Part shown: in pieces, positions 36,612 through 45,163 of the stretch
Numbering within the stretch: position 1 is the first letter of the stretch
Layout of the letters: each line of letters opens with the position of its first letter
Origin: JACDAL01 sp963849115
Lineage (GTDB): Bacteria; Actinomycetota; CADDZG01; WHSQ01
Assembly (NCBI GenBank): GCA_963849115.1
Contig: CAWKGK010000001.1
Coordinates: forward strand, 248,001 to 312,000
DNA: 64,000 bases
Reading direction: 5' to 3'
Translations under genes and position numbers: made by a program
Notes under the pieces: generated by a model
The model's database searches: none
The model's input: only the letters and a program-made list of their open reading frames with translations
Told to the model about the DNA's origin: nothing

Positions 36612-37143
36612 GCGGCGCAGGCTGATTCTCACGGCGGTGGCGGTTGGCGTCGTGGCGACGATTGCTGCACTGGTGTGGTTCCAGCCTCAGAAGCTGGTTA
36701 TCGATCAGAAGGTAAATGAGGGCCTGCCCGGCCAACCCGCTACGCTTAGCGAGGACACCGGCGAGAAGAAGAACACGAAGGCGAGTCGGTCCGAAGCGGA
36801 GCACGCGATCGAGACGCTCGGAGCGGGCAGGTTTCGAGCGCTCGCTCACCCTGTCTCGGGCCGGGCCAAGCTTCTGGAGTTAAGCAACGGCGATCGCTAC
36901 CTGCGCTTCGAGAACTTCACGGTCGAGAACGGCCCTGATCTCCGCGTTTATGTCTCTAGAGCAAAGAGCACGTCCGATGCCGACGCGTTCGGCAGAGACT
37001 TCATCGACCTCGGCGGTCTGAAAGGCAACGTCGGCGACCAAAACTACCGAGTCCCGGCAGGAGCAACCCGAGGCGAGCTAAAGAGCGCCGTGATCTGGTG
37101 CCGACGCTTCTCCGTGGGTTTCGCGGTGGCCCCGCTCGAATAG
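36595..37143 (+). CDS. Membrane-anchored DM13-domain protein
   Basis: 182 residues. A basic N terminus RRRR precedes a membrane helix (about 10-30). After a linker, the DM13 domain contains YLRFENFTVENGPDLRVYVS, a GNVGDQNYRVP strand and the signature SAVIWCRRFSVGFAVAPLE with its single conserved cysteine. DM13 domains are thought to act in electron transfer or redox regulation outside the cell, and the cysteine is the proposed redox residue. The start overlaps the GH15 stop region, so the two are coupled. Confidence 0.85.
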   Translation: MGNLFRRRRLILTAVAVGVVATIAALVWFQPQKLVIDQKVNEGLPGQPATLSEDTGEKKNTKASRSEAEHAIETLGAGRFRALAHPVSGRAKLLELSNGDRYLRFENFTVENGPDLRVYVSRAKSTSDADAFGRDFIDLGGLKGNVGDQNYRVPAGATRGELKSAVIWCRRFSVGFAVAPLE

Positions 37144-37188
37144 CCTCTTCGAGGTCGAGTGGTGGCTGATAACCACCAACGACTCGGC

Positions 37189-38076
37189 CTACTTGTTCGG
37201 CCAGTTGCCAGCCCGGTAGACACGGCCCGGCAGAGTACGACCCAGCTGCGTCGAGAGCCACTCGGCGACCTCGATCAGCGTGTCTAGGTCGACTCCCGTC
37301 TCGACTCCCTCGCGATGGAAAGCGTAGAGGAGATCCTCAGTGCAGACGTTGCCGGTGGCGCGGGGGGCGAAGGGACATCCGCCGATGCCGCCGACCGCTG
37401 CATCGAACAGCGTGGCACCCGCCTCGAGCGCGGCGAATGCATTGGCGACCGCGGTGTGGCGGGTGTCGTGAAGGTGCACTCCCACCGGGACGCCAACCTT
37501 AAGGGCTCCGTCGACCAGCCTTCTGACCTCACCCGGCACTCCGACTCCGATGGTGTCGGCCAACAGCAACTCGTCTGTTCCCGCCGAGACGACACGACTG
37601 GCGATGTCGAGGACCGTCGAAGGATCGACCTCCCCCTCGAAAGGGCATCCGAATGCGGCGGCGAGGGTAACTGTTGTGCGCACCCCATCGTCGTGAGCCC
37701 TCTCGGTGATACGAGCCGACGCCTGAATCGATTCGCCAACTGAGGCGTTCTGGTTGCGGCGATTGAAGGTCTCGGTGCAGGCAAAGGCAATATGTGCCTC
37801 CTTGAGACCGGAGGCCACCAGGCGGTCGTAGCCTCTTTCGTTGAGCACCAGACCGGAGTAGGTCGTGCCCGGCACTTCCTCGGCCGCGGCGACGACTTCT
37901 TCGGCACCTCCCATCTGGGGTACGCGACGTGGGTCGACGAAGCTCACCGCCTCCACCCGCGGCAGTCCGCACCGGGCCAGCCAACTCACCAGTTCCGCCC
38001 GAACGCCAGGTTCGAGTTGAATGGCTTCGTTCTGCAGCCCGTCGCGCGGGCCGACGTCGCAGACCGACACTCTCAT
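37189..38076 (-). CDS. HMG-CoA-lyase-like protein
   Basis: 295 residues, DRE-TIM metallolyase fold. Motifs: VGPRDGLQNE with the catalytic Arg-Asp, HLHDTRHTAVANAFAALEAG metal ligands, and the signature GIGGCPFAPRATGNVCTED that contains the active-site cysteine. HMG-CoA lyase splits 3-hydroxy-3-methylglutaryl-CoA into acetoacetate and acetyl-CoA; relatives cleave citramalyl-type CoA esters. It overlaps the CoA-transferase gene by four bases, so substrate activation and cleavage are probably coupled. Confidence 0.9.
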   Translation of the reverse strand: MRVSVCDVGPRDGLQNEAIQLEPGVRAELVSWLARCGLPRVEAVSFVDPRRVPQMGGAEEVVAAAEEVPGTTYSGLVLNERGYDRLVASGLKEAHIAFACTETFNRRNQNASVGESIQASARITERAHDDGVRTTVTLAAAFGCPFEGEVDPSTVLDIASRVVSAGTDELLLADTIGVGVPGEVRRLVDGALKVGVPVGVHLHDTRHTAVANAFAALEAGATLFDAAVGGIGGCPFAPRATGNVCTEDLLYAFHREGVETGVDLDTLIEVAEWLSTQLGRTLPGRVYRAGNWPNK

Positions 38077-39296
38077 ACCACGCCCTCACGTCGGAGATCA
38101 TCGATCTGAACCTCGGATAAGCCCAGCAGCTCACCGTAGACCTCGTGATTGTGCGCGCCCACTTCCCAGGGACCAGACCATCTAACTTCGCCGGGGGTCT
38201 CGGAGAACTTCGGGACGATGCCGGGCCCGGCAAAGGAACCGAGATCGGCATCGTGATGTTCGAGGAGCATGTCGCGCGCCTGATACTGCGCATCCTCGAA
38301 GATGTCGGCGATCGAGTAGACCGGGCCGCATACGACACCCGCGTCGTTGAGCACCCTGTCGATCTCGGCTGCGTCTCGCTCTCCCGCCCACTCTGCGACG
38401 ATCCTCTCAATCTCCTCCTGATTCCTACCGCGCGCAAGGTGCGTTTGAAAGCGTTCGTCTGACGCCAGCTCGGGCAAGTTCATCGCCCGGCACAGCCGCC
38501 GAAAAACGGTGTCCTGGTTGGCGGCGATGACGACCCACTTGCCGTCCCTGGACTTGAATAGATTTGACGGCGCCACACCCTTGAGACCCGTCCCCGAAGG
38601 TTCCCTGACATTGCCGGTGAGGTCGTATTCGGGAACTGCACTCTCGAGCATGGAAAAGCATCCCTCCATCAATGAGATATCGATCATCTGCCCGCGGCCC
38701 CCGCCTAGTGCGTCGCGCCAGTACAGCGCTGCAAGGATTCCCTGCGTGGTGAACATTGCGGCCAGTGAGTCCCCCAGCGAGATGCCGCTGCGAGGCGGTG
38801 CTTGGCCCGGGAAGCCGTTGATGTAGCGCAAGCCGCCCATCGCTTCTGCAACCGCGGCGAAGCCCGCTCGATCTCGGTACGGCCCCGTCTGCCCATAGCC
38901 CGACACGCGCGCCAGAATGATCCTTGGGTTGGCTTCGCTGAGTCTTGCATGAGCGAGATTCCACTTCTCGAGTGTGCCGGGTCGAAAGTTCTCTGTGACG
39001 ACGTCGCTGTGCGCGACGAGCTCGAGCATCAACTCCTGCCCCCGCTCCGTCCGCAAGTCAAGAGTTATGCACTTCTTGTTGCGTGATTGCACAGGCCACC
39101 ACAGCGATCGATTGTTGTAACGGGCGTGACCCCATTCGCGCATCGGATCTGGCTTGCCGGGTGCTTCGATCTTGATTACCTCGGCGCCCATGTCGCCCAG
39201 CATTCGTCCCGAGAACGGACCCGCGAGCAGCGTTCCAAGCTCGATGATACGAACGCCGGCCAGGGGGCCGGGGCCGGGATCCGAAAGTGTAGGCAC
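38073..39296 (-). CDS. Class III (CaiB/BaiF) CoA-transferase
   Basis: 407 residues. N-terminal GVRIIELGTLLAGPFSGRML, then MGAEVIKIEAP, NKKCITLDLRTERGQELMLE, VVTENFRPGTLEKWNLAHAR, and the catalytic aspartate region GISLGDSLAAMF. The C-terminal half has ANQDTVFRRLCRAMN and VCGPVYSIADI. It moves CoA between carboxylic acids. Together with the HMG-CoA-lyase-like gene it resembles succinyl-CoA:hydroxymethylglutarate (or itaconate) transferase systems; the substrate is inferred. Confidence 0.9.
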   Translation of the reverse strand: MPTLSDPGPGPLAGVRIIELGTLLAGPFSGRMLGDMGAEVIKIEAPGKPDPMREWGHARYNNRSLWWPVQSRNKKCITLDLRTERGQELMLELVAHSDVVTENFRPGTLEKWNLAHARLSEANPRIILARVSGYGQTGPYRDRAGFAAVAEAMGGLRYINGFPGQAPPRSGISLGDSLAAMFTTQGILAALYWRDALGGGRGQMIDISLMEGCFSMLESAVPEYDLTGNVREPSGTGLKGVAPSNLFKSRDGKWVVIAANQDTVFRRLCRAMNLPELASDERFQTHLARGRNQEEIERIVAEWAGERDAAEIDRVLNDAGVVCGPVYSIADIFEDAQYQARDMLLEHHDADLGSFAGPGIVPKFSETPGEVRWSGPWEVGAHNHEVYGELLGLSEVQIDDLRREGVV

Positions 39297-39457
39297 GATG
39301 CGCCATGTTCCCTTGCGGATGGGAGGTTAGTCAACCTGGGGTTGCGCTAGGTTGGGCCGCTGTGGGCAATTCTGTGCAGACACACCTCATGGGAAGCTGG
39401 TTTCAGTAACAACATGTCACCGCGACAAAGAGAATCAGAAGGAAGAGGAGATACGTC

Positions 39458-39979
39458 GTGAAGAGCATCGAGCTGAGACGGCACACGGACAGCGACGGCG
39501 ATGTGCTGAGCCGAGAGGGGGTCGAAGCCGCACTCGAGATTGGTGCCACGCTCGATGGCAACTACGAGGTGATGGTGTCCTCGGGTGCACAGCGTGCAAC
39601 GCAGACTCTCGCCTGCTTTCTCACGATGTTGGGCGAACCGGTCCCTCGCGGAGCCATCGTCAATCCCCGGTTCCGCAGCAACCACGAGGACCGCTGGAAG
39701 CGCGCCTACCAAGCCGGAGGGGGCGGAGACATCGCTTCCTTCGTAGCGGCCGACCCCGGGTTGGTGCGGGAGGAAGCCGAGCTGCTCGCCGGCGCGCTCG
39801 AGGAGCTGTTCGCGAGCTTGCGAGGTGGTGAACGGGCGCTCGTGGTGGGCCATTCGCCGATGCAGGAGGTCGCCGTGTACGGCCTGACGGGCAAGGTCGT
39901 TGAGCCCCTTGCCAAGGGCGCGGGGATAGAGGTCACGCAAGACGATGAGGGCGGCTACACGGTCAGGGAGCTCGGCTAA
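39458..39979 (+). CDS. Histidine phosphatase (phosphoglycerate-mutase-like) family protein
   Basis: 173 residues. The catalytic RH motif is in IELRRHTDSDGD, the second basic patch in SSGAQRATQTLA, and the second His in ALVVGHSPMQEV. It is a compact SixA/PhoE-like member without extra domains. The last 48 bases and the following 70 form the left copy of a 118-bp direct repeat whose right copy overlaps the LigD start. Before the 3.6-kb insert, the LigD gene would have followed directly. Confidence 0.8.
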   Translation: MKSIELRRHTDSDGDVLSREGVEAALEIGATLDGNYEVMVSSGAQRATQTLACFLTMLGEPVPRGAIVNPRFRSNHEDRWKRAYQAGGGGDIASFVAADPGLVREEAELLAGALEELFASLRGGERALVVGHSPMQEVAVYGLTGKVVEPLAKGAGIEVTQDDEGGYTVRELG

Positions 39980-40049
39980 CCGGGGGCGCCGGGCCCTTAC
40001 GTCGCGGCCCCCAACTGCATCGCGTATCGTGTCCGGATGCCGGCGAAAA
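39932..40049 (+). repeat. Left copy of 118-bp imperfect direct repeat
   Basis: This copy covers the end of the histidine phosphatase gene, its stop, the spacer CCGGGGGCGCCGGGCC and the first bases of a LigD-like start (ATGCCGGCGAAAA). It matches 43690-43807 at 111 of 118 positions (about 94%). After 40049 the sequence departs and no LigD gene follows. On the minus strand the next 85 bases read as an open fragment RYALWFSRVLLNAFEQEGD ending in this copy, possibly a gene remnant. Confidence 0.85.
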
Positions 40050-40098
40050 GGAGGTCACCCTCCTGCTCGAAGGCGTTGAGCAAGACGCGGCTAAACCA

Positions 40099-40113
40099 CA
40101 ACGCATAGCGTTG
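40099..40113. promoter_or_regulatory. Inverted repeat before the cyclase gene
   Basis: CAACGC-ATA-GCGTTG has perfect six-base arms and lies 42 bases before the cyclase ATG. It could be an operator or chance symmetry in GC-rich sequence. No terminator-like T run follows. Confidence 0.25.
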
Positions 40114-40154
40114 CCCGTCTTCAGTGCGGCGCCCCCCCGACCTACACTCACGAC

Positions 40155-43100
40155 ATGAGGGCCTGCTTCAACTGCGGCGTCGTCAACCCCGGGCATGCGC
40201 AATTCTGCCTCGCCTGCGGAACACAGCTCGCCGCCGTGGACCCACACAGGCGCCTCGTCACCGCCCTCTTCTGCGATCTGGTCGGCTCGACAGAAATCGG
40301 GGAGCGTCTGGACGCGGAGAGCCTCCGGAAGCTGCTTCACCGTTTCTTCAAGGCGATGCGAGGGGCTATCGAGCGACACGGGGGGACGGTGGAGAAGTTC
40401 ATCGGCGACGCGGTCGTGGGTTCGTACGGCGCCGCAGCGGCCCACGAAGACGATGCTCTTCGGGCGGTCCGGTCGGCCCTCGACATGCAGGATGCGGCCG
40501 TTGCCCTCGACGAGCCGTCGGTTCCGATTCGAATACGCATCGCCGTCCATTGCGGTGAAGTGTTCGTCGACGGGACCGAGGCGGTGCAGGGAGCCATCGG
40601 GGGCGACGTTTTCAGCACGGCTGCCAGGCTTCAGGCGGCGGCGGATCCCGGGTCGGTGATCGCATCTGCGGCAGTTGAACGGATGCTTCGCGGGCACTTG
40701 GATCTCGATCCCCTCGGACCCTTGGCACTCAAGGGTAAGGCCGATCCGGTAACGGCTTTTCGGGTTCTGGGGATCCGTCCCGTCCCGGCTCGGGCCGAGA
40801 CCCCCCTAATCGGGCGCGATCGCCATCTGAGAATGCTGAGCGAGGTGCTCGAGGACGCGGTCGACTCTCAGGCGTGCGTTCTGGTAACCGTGCTTGCTCC
40901 GCCGGGGGTCGGCAAGTCTCGCTTGGCCGAGGCGTTCGCGGATGCGGTCCGTGAGCGGGCGACGGTCCTCATCGGGCAGACTCCTTCCTACGGCGAGGGC
41001 GTCACCTTTGCGCCGCTGGCCGAGTTGCTCGCACAGGCGGTCGATCGGCCGGTAGGGAACGCGGCCGTCGTGGCGGAGGCTCTGCACGTGCGGCTCGCGG
41101 CGGAGCTCGACGGCCGATCGGTCGGAAATCGTCTCGCTCAGGTGCTCGGTGTAGGGGAAGCGCTCGGCTCCGATGCGGCCTGGGCCGTGCGTCGGCTCCT
41201 CGAGGTCCTCGCATCCGAGCGGCCTCTGGTCGTCGTTCTCGAGGACGTGCATTGGGCGGAGCCGCCGATGCTCGACCTCGTCGCCGCGGTCGTCGAGCGC
41301 GTGCACGGTCCCGTCCTCGTGCTCTGTCTCGCGAGACCGGAGCTGTTGGAACAGCGCCCGACGTGGGCGGCCGGCAAGCCCCGAGCGCTCACGATGACCC
41401 TGCCTCCGCTTTCAGCGGGCGAAGCCAGACAGGTAGCGGAGCTGCTGCTGGGCTCGCAGACGCCGGCCTCCATCGTGGATCGAGTCTGTCGCACGGCGGA
41501 GGGAAATCCCCTCTTCCTGGAGCAGCTCGTCGCCATGCTCGCGGATCAAGGTCTCATCGAGGAGGGCTGCTGGGTCGGCTCCGACGACGTCGCCGTGGAA
41601 ATCCCGGCAACCCTTCGGGCGCTGCTGGCGGCCAGACTGGATGGATTGGACTCCGCTGCTAGATTGGTCCTCGAGCGAGCGTCCGTCGAGGGCCGCCGGT
41701 TCCGGACGTCGGCCCTTCGCGTCCTCGCCGACGAGCTGGGGCCGGAGGAGCTCGACAGTCGGATCATCGAGCTCGACCGAAGGGGCCTCGTCCAGCCCGA
41801 GAGCGAAGCCGGCGGCCGGTGGCGGTTCTCGCACGCTCTCGTGCTCGAGGCGACGTATCGTGGCGTCTCGAAGGAGCTTCGAGCGGACCTACACGAACGC
41901 CTCGCGGATTGGCTGAGTCGTGAGGACGCAGATCTCCCAGACGTCGACGAGTCGGTCGCTCGTCACCTCGAGCGAGCCGTGCACCTGCGCGAAGAGCTGG
42001 GGGCTCGCGACGAGCGCACGGGCGCGATCTCGGCTCGAGCCGGGAAGTTGTTCGCCGCCGCCGGGAGCCGAGCGTTCGCGGGGCTCGACCACATCACGGC
42101 TGACGATCTCCTGGAGCGGGCGTTGGCCTTGCTCCCGGCGGCATCCCGTCGTCGTCTCGACCTGCTCCCGAACCTCGCCGTGGCGTTGATGGAGACGGGT
42201 CGTGCCGACGAGGCCGAGAGGCTCTTGTCCGAAGGCGTGGAAGTAGCCCGCGCGGCGGGTTCCGAGCGCGACGCGCTCCGCGCACGCGTCCAACTCCTCA
42301 ACAACCGGATCTTCCGTTCGCCCACCGACGCCGAGGTGGAATCGGCCGCCGCGGAAGCTCGTGACGCGTTCCGGCTGTTCGAGTCGGCGAACGACGACGT
42401 CGGCTCCGCCGAGGCCGCCCTCGCCCTCGCGTGGCTCGGGTACGCGGGCGAGAGCAGAGCCGAGGTTCACGCCTGGACGAGGAACGCACTCCGGCACGCA
42501 CTGGCGGCGGGCCGCCTGCGGGAAATGAGCGAAGCAGCGGCCAACCTTTTGACCTCGGCCTGCGAGGGGCCAATGCCGTTCGGGGAATTTGGCGAGGCGG
42601 CCGAGGAGCTTTCGGCACTGAGCGACGATCCCATCTGCGAAACCACCGCTCACGCGTTGCGGACGGTGGCTGCGCTCGCGTCGGGGGAAGAGGCAGAGGC
42701 TCGCGCGCACGAGCGTCGATTCCGCGAGGTCGTCGAGCGCAACGGACTGACCGGACTGGGTGCCGAGCATTCGCTCTCGATCGCCGAGACGGAAACGTGG
42801 GCGGGGGCTCCCGAGGCCGCGGAACAGCGCCTGTGGGAAGCTCGCGAAATCCTCGAGCCGCTCGGTACCCTCTGGTGGATCAGCGCAGCCGACTGCGCGC
42901 TGTGCTCGGCCGTCTGGGCTCAGGAACGACCCCGTGAGTTCCTTCGGCAGGCGGACGCGCTCGAGATCTCTGCCTTCGTCGCGGATCGCGCGATCTCCAT
43001 CCGGCGTCAGTCGACACGAGCCAGGGCTCAGCTCCTACGCGGACGTACGCACGAGGCAGAGCTCTCCGCACGGCGAGGGGTCGAGGCCGCCGAGGAAAGC

Positions 43101-43256
43101 GACCTGCTGCAAGAGCACGCCCAGGCGCTGCTCGCTCTGTCGGAGGTGCTCGACGCGCGGGGTCTCGAGGCCGATTCCTCGGCCGCGCGCCGCGAGGCCA
43201 TCGCGAAGCTGGAGGCCAAGGGGAGTCTGGCGGCGGTGGCTCGGCTCAGGGGCTGA
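40155..43256 (+). CDS. Adenylate/guanylate cyclase-domain ATPase regulator
   Basis: 1033 residues. Residues 1-25 are a zinc ribbon (CFNCGVV and CLACG). Residues 30-200 form a class III nucleotide cyclase: metal Asp in LFCDLVGSTEIGERL and second Asp in VEKFIGDAVVGSYGA. Residues 220-480 are a STAND/AAA_16-type ATPase with Walker A APPGVGKSRLAEAF and Walker B-like VVVLEDVHWAEPPML. The rest is helical, TPR-like, without a C-terminal DNA-binding domain. The whole gene sits in the segment between the two 118-bp repeats and seems even richer in GC-ending codons than its neighbours. Such proteins are common in actinobacteria; the signal is unknown. Confidence 0.85.
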   Translation: MRACFNCGVVNPGHAQFCLACGTQLAAVDPHRRLVTALFCDLVGSTEIGERLDAESLRKLLHRFFKAMRGAIERHGGTVEKFIGDAVVGSYGAAAAHEDDALRAVRSALDMQDAAVALDEPSVPIRIRIAVHCGEVFVDGTEAVQGAIGGDVFSTAARLQAAADPGSVIASAAVERMLRGHLDLDPLGPLALKGKADPVTAFRVLGIRPVPARAETPLIGRDRHLRMLSEVLEDAVDSQACVLVTVLAPPGVGKSRLAEAFADAVRERATVLIGQTPSYGEGVTFAPLAELLAQAVDRPVGNAAVVAEALHVRLAAELDGRSVGNRLAQVLGVGEALGSDAAWAVRRLLEVLASERPLVVVLEDVHWAEPPMLDLVAAVVERVHGPVLVLCLARPELLEQRPTWAAGKPRALTMTLPPLSAGEARQVAELLLGSQTPASIVDRVCRTAEGNPLFLEQLVAMLADQGLIEEGCWVGSDDVAVEIPATLRALLAARLDGLDSAARLVLERASVEGRRFRTSALRVLADELGPEELDSRIIELDRRGLVQPESEAGGRWRFSHALVLEATYRGVSKELRADLHERLADWLSREDADLPDVDESVARHLERAVHLREELGARDERTGAISARAGKLFAAAGSRAFAGLDHITADDLLERALALLPAASRRRLDLLPNLAVALMETGRADEAERLLSEGVEVARAAGSERDALRARVQLLNNRIFRSPTDAEVESAAAEARDAFRLFESANDDVGSAEAALALAWLGYAGESRAEVHAWTRNALRHALAAGRLREMSEAAANLLTSACEGPMPFGEFGEAAEELSALSDDPICETTAHALRTVAALASGEEAEARAHERRFREVVERNGLTGLGAEHSLSIAETETWAGAPEAAEQRLWEAREILEPLGTLWWISAADCALCSAVWAQERPREFLRQADALEISAFVADRAISIRRQSTRARAQLLRGRTHEAELSARRGVEAAEESDLLQEHAQALLALSEVLDARGLEADSSAARREAIAKLEAKGSLAAVARLRG

Positions 43257-43295
43257 GGCCGCCTCGACGAAACAAGGTTCGGCGGGCGGGGCGGT

Positions 43296-43377
43296 GTGGC
43301 ACGCGCTGCGCACGTTTTATCGGCGGGAAAATGGCGAATGGAAGATTGTTCATCGATGGTGGCGGCTTAAGCATTGA
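43296..43377 (+). pseudogene. Remnant of a SnoaL-like (NTF2-fold) protein
   Basis: A short frame reads RTFYRRENGEWKIVHRWW and stops at 43377. The pattern resembles the C-terminal strand of SnoaL-like/ketosteroid-isomerase-like proteins. No 5' part is visible, since the cyclase gene lies directly before it. It is best read as a leftover fragment in the inserted segment. Confidence 0.4.
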
Positions 43378-43404
43378 TGAGGCCCTTCGCCACGAGGCTA
43401 GCCC

Positions 43405-43690
43405 TCATCGTTCCTGAGTCGCTGCCTCCATGTTCCTGGAGACGACGTCGATGGTGCGGCGCAGCTCTTCGGTCGTGCTGAACTCGACTATCTCGGTCCC
43501 CGCGTACAGCACCGGCGTGTGGCCGGGCGGGATGTAGTAGGCGTCGCCGGCCTCGTATGTCTCTTCGCGGTCGCCGTACCTGATGGTCTGCTTGCCCTTG
43601 ATCACGTAACCCCAGTGGGGCAGCCTGGCACTGGTTGTTGGGCAATCCATCGAAGAACGGGCTGAGATCTGCGTCCTCGGTGTAGGTGAG
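43405..43690 (-). pseudogene. Truncated, frameshifted cupin-domain gene
   Basis: The minus strand encodes WGYVIKGKQTIRYGDREETY and AGDAYYIPPGHTPVLYAGTE, a cupin barrel ending in SRNMEAATQER. A different frame before it gives TYTEDADLSPFFDGLPNNQC; the two join if one base is changed at the GGGG run 43617-43620. The N terminus is missing: coding sense ends exactly at 43690, the edge of the right repeat copy. The longer open frame running into the repeat is antisense to LigD and not real. Confidence 0.6.
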
Positions 43691-43807
43691 TCACGCAAGA
43701 TGACAAGGGCGGCTACACGGTCAGGGAACTCGGCTAACCGGGGGCGCCGGGCCGTAACGTCGCGGCCCCCAACTGCGTCGCGTATCGTGTCCGGATGCCG
43801 GCGAAAA
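43690..43807 (+). repeat. Right copy of 118-bp imperfect direct repeat
   Basis: This copy matches 39932-40049 with seven mismatches and no gaps. It repeats the tail of the histidine phosphatase gene, including its stop codon, then runs into the genuine LigD start (ATGCCGGCGAAAA at 43795). It also cuts the cupin gene on the other strand. Confidence 0.85.
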
Positions 43808-45144
43808 AGGAAGTCTTGGAGGTGGCCGGTCGGGAGGTCACCGTCTCGAACCCCGACAAGGTCTTCTTCCCCCAGACGGGCCACACCAAGCTCGACCTCG
43901 TCCATTACTACCTGACCGTTGCCTCAGGAGCGCTGCGCGGAGTCAGGGAGCGCCCGATGGCCCTCAAGCGATTCGTGAACGGGGCGGAGGGCGAGGCCTT
44001 CTTCCAGAAGCGGGCCCCCAAGAACCGCCCCGACTGGGTCGAGACGGTCGAGCTCAACTTTCCCTCGGGGAGGACGGCAGATGAGATCGTGGTTCGGGAC
44101 GAGGCCCAGCTCGTTTGGATCGTCAACCTCGGCTGCATAGACCTCAACCCTCACCCGGTCCGGGTCACAGACCTCCACCACCCCGACGAGCTCCGAGTCG
44201 ATCTAGACCCCGTGCGGGGGGTGCCGTGGTCACAGGTCCGGGAAGTCGCGCTTGTCACCAGGGAGGCGTTGGAGGACGTCGGGCTGGTGGGTTGGCCCAA
44301 GACGTCCGGTTCACGAGGGTTGCACATCTACTGTCGCATCGAGCCGAGGTGGGAGTTCACCGAGGTCCGGCGCGCCGCGGTCGCCCTTGCGCGCGAAGTG
44401 GAGCGGCGCGCACCGAAGATCGCTTCCAGCAAGTGGTGGAAGGAAGAGCGACACGGGGTCTTCCTCGACTACAACCAGAACGCCAAGGACCGTACGATCG
44501 CCTCGGCCTACTCGATCCGCCCCACGCACGACGCGCGCGTCTCCACCCCGCTGTTGTGGGAGGAGGTAGGGGAATGTGATCCGGAGGCATTCACCATCGA
44601 CACCGTCCCCGCCAGGTTCGAACAGATCGGTGATCCGGGCGAAGGCATCGACGAGTCCCCCGGCTCGCTCGCCCCTTTGCTGGAGCTTGCCGAACAACAC
44701 CAGGCCGCCGGCTTTGCCGACGCACCGTGGCCGCCGCACTTCGCCAAACAGGCGGGCGAGCCGCCCAGGGCGCAGCCGTCCAAGCGGCGGGACGGCGCGA
44801 CAAAGCGCGAGGGGATCGTGCCCCCGCCGGCGCCGGGCAAGTCGACGGGGCCAACCGGAAGGCGCCGCACGACCATGCCCTTGATCGAGATCGCGCGCGC
44901 CGCTTCGGAAGCGGAGGCGATGGAAGGCCTCGAGCGCTGGAAGAAGCGCCATCCCGAGGTCTGGCCCCATTTAGCTCCCTCAGACGTGCTGGTCGATTCC
45001 ATGCGCGGAGCGAGCACGACCTGGAGTCGGATCCGCCTCAACTTGCGCAGCGTTCCAGAGGACGAGCGGCCGCCCCAAGAAGCTCTCGAGGTTGACTACG
45101 ACCCCTGGTTGGGCCGACGCCACGAGGCCGGCGAGGAAACCTAG
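43795..45144 (+). CDS. LigD-type primase-polymerase (NHEJ polymerase domain)
   Basis: 449 residues. The N-terminal 300 residues are the LigD polymerase/primase domain: NPDKVFFPQTGHTKLDLVHY, FFQKRAPKNRPDWV, catalytic Asp pair in LRVDLDPVRGVPW, SGSRGLHIYCRI and DYNQNAKDRTIASAYSIRP. The C-terminal 130 residues are a Pro/Arg-rich linker and a short conserved helical tail, with no ligase or nuclease domain. Stand-alone polymerase domains act with a separate ligase and Ku in end joining; neither is in the window. The start lies in the right repeat copy, where it is intact. Confidence 0.9.
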   Translation: MPAKKEVLEVAGREVTVSNPDKVFFPQTGHTKLDLVHYYLTVASGALRGVRERPMALKRFVNGAEGEAFFQKRAPKNRPDWVETVELNFPSGRTADEIVVRDEAQLVWIVNLGCIDLNPHPVRVTDLHHPDELRVDLDPVRGVPWSQVREVALVTREALEDVGLVGWPKTSGSRGLHIYCRIEPRWEFTEVRRAAVALAREVERRAPKIASSKWWKEERHGVFLDYNQNAKDRTIASAYSIRPTHDARVSTPLLWEEVGECDPEAFTIDTVPARFEQIGDPGEGIDESPGSLAPLLELAEQHQAAGFADAPWPPHFAKQAGEPPRAQPSKRRDGATKREGIVPPPAPGKSTGPTGRRRTTMPLIEIARAASEAEAMEGLERWKKRHPEVWPHLAPSDVLVDSMRGASTTWSRIRLNLRSVPEDERPPQEALEVDYDPWLGRRHEAGEET

Positions 45145-45163
45145 CCCGCCGGGCGCGATTGAC

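Noticed and set aside
39932..43807. Classical transposon flanked by target-site duplication
   Set aside because: The repeat is 118 bp, far longer than normal target duplications, and no transposase or terminal inverted repeat is visible.
43690..43905. N-terminal extension of the cupin frame into the LigD gene
   Set aside because: This part is antisense to LigD and falls in the right repeat copy; it lacks cupin-like sequence.
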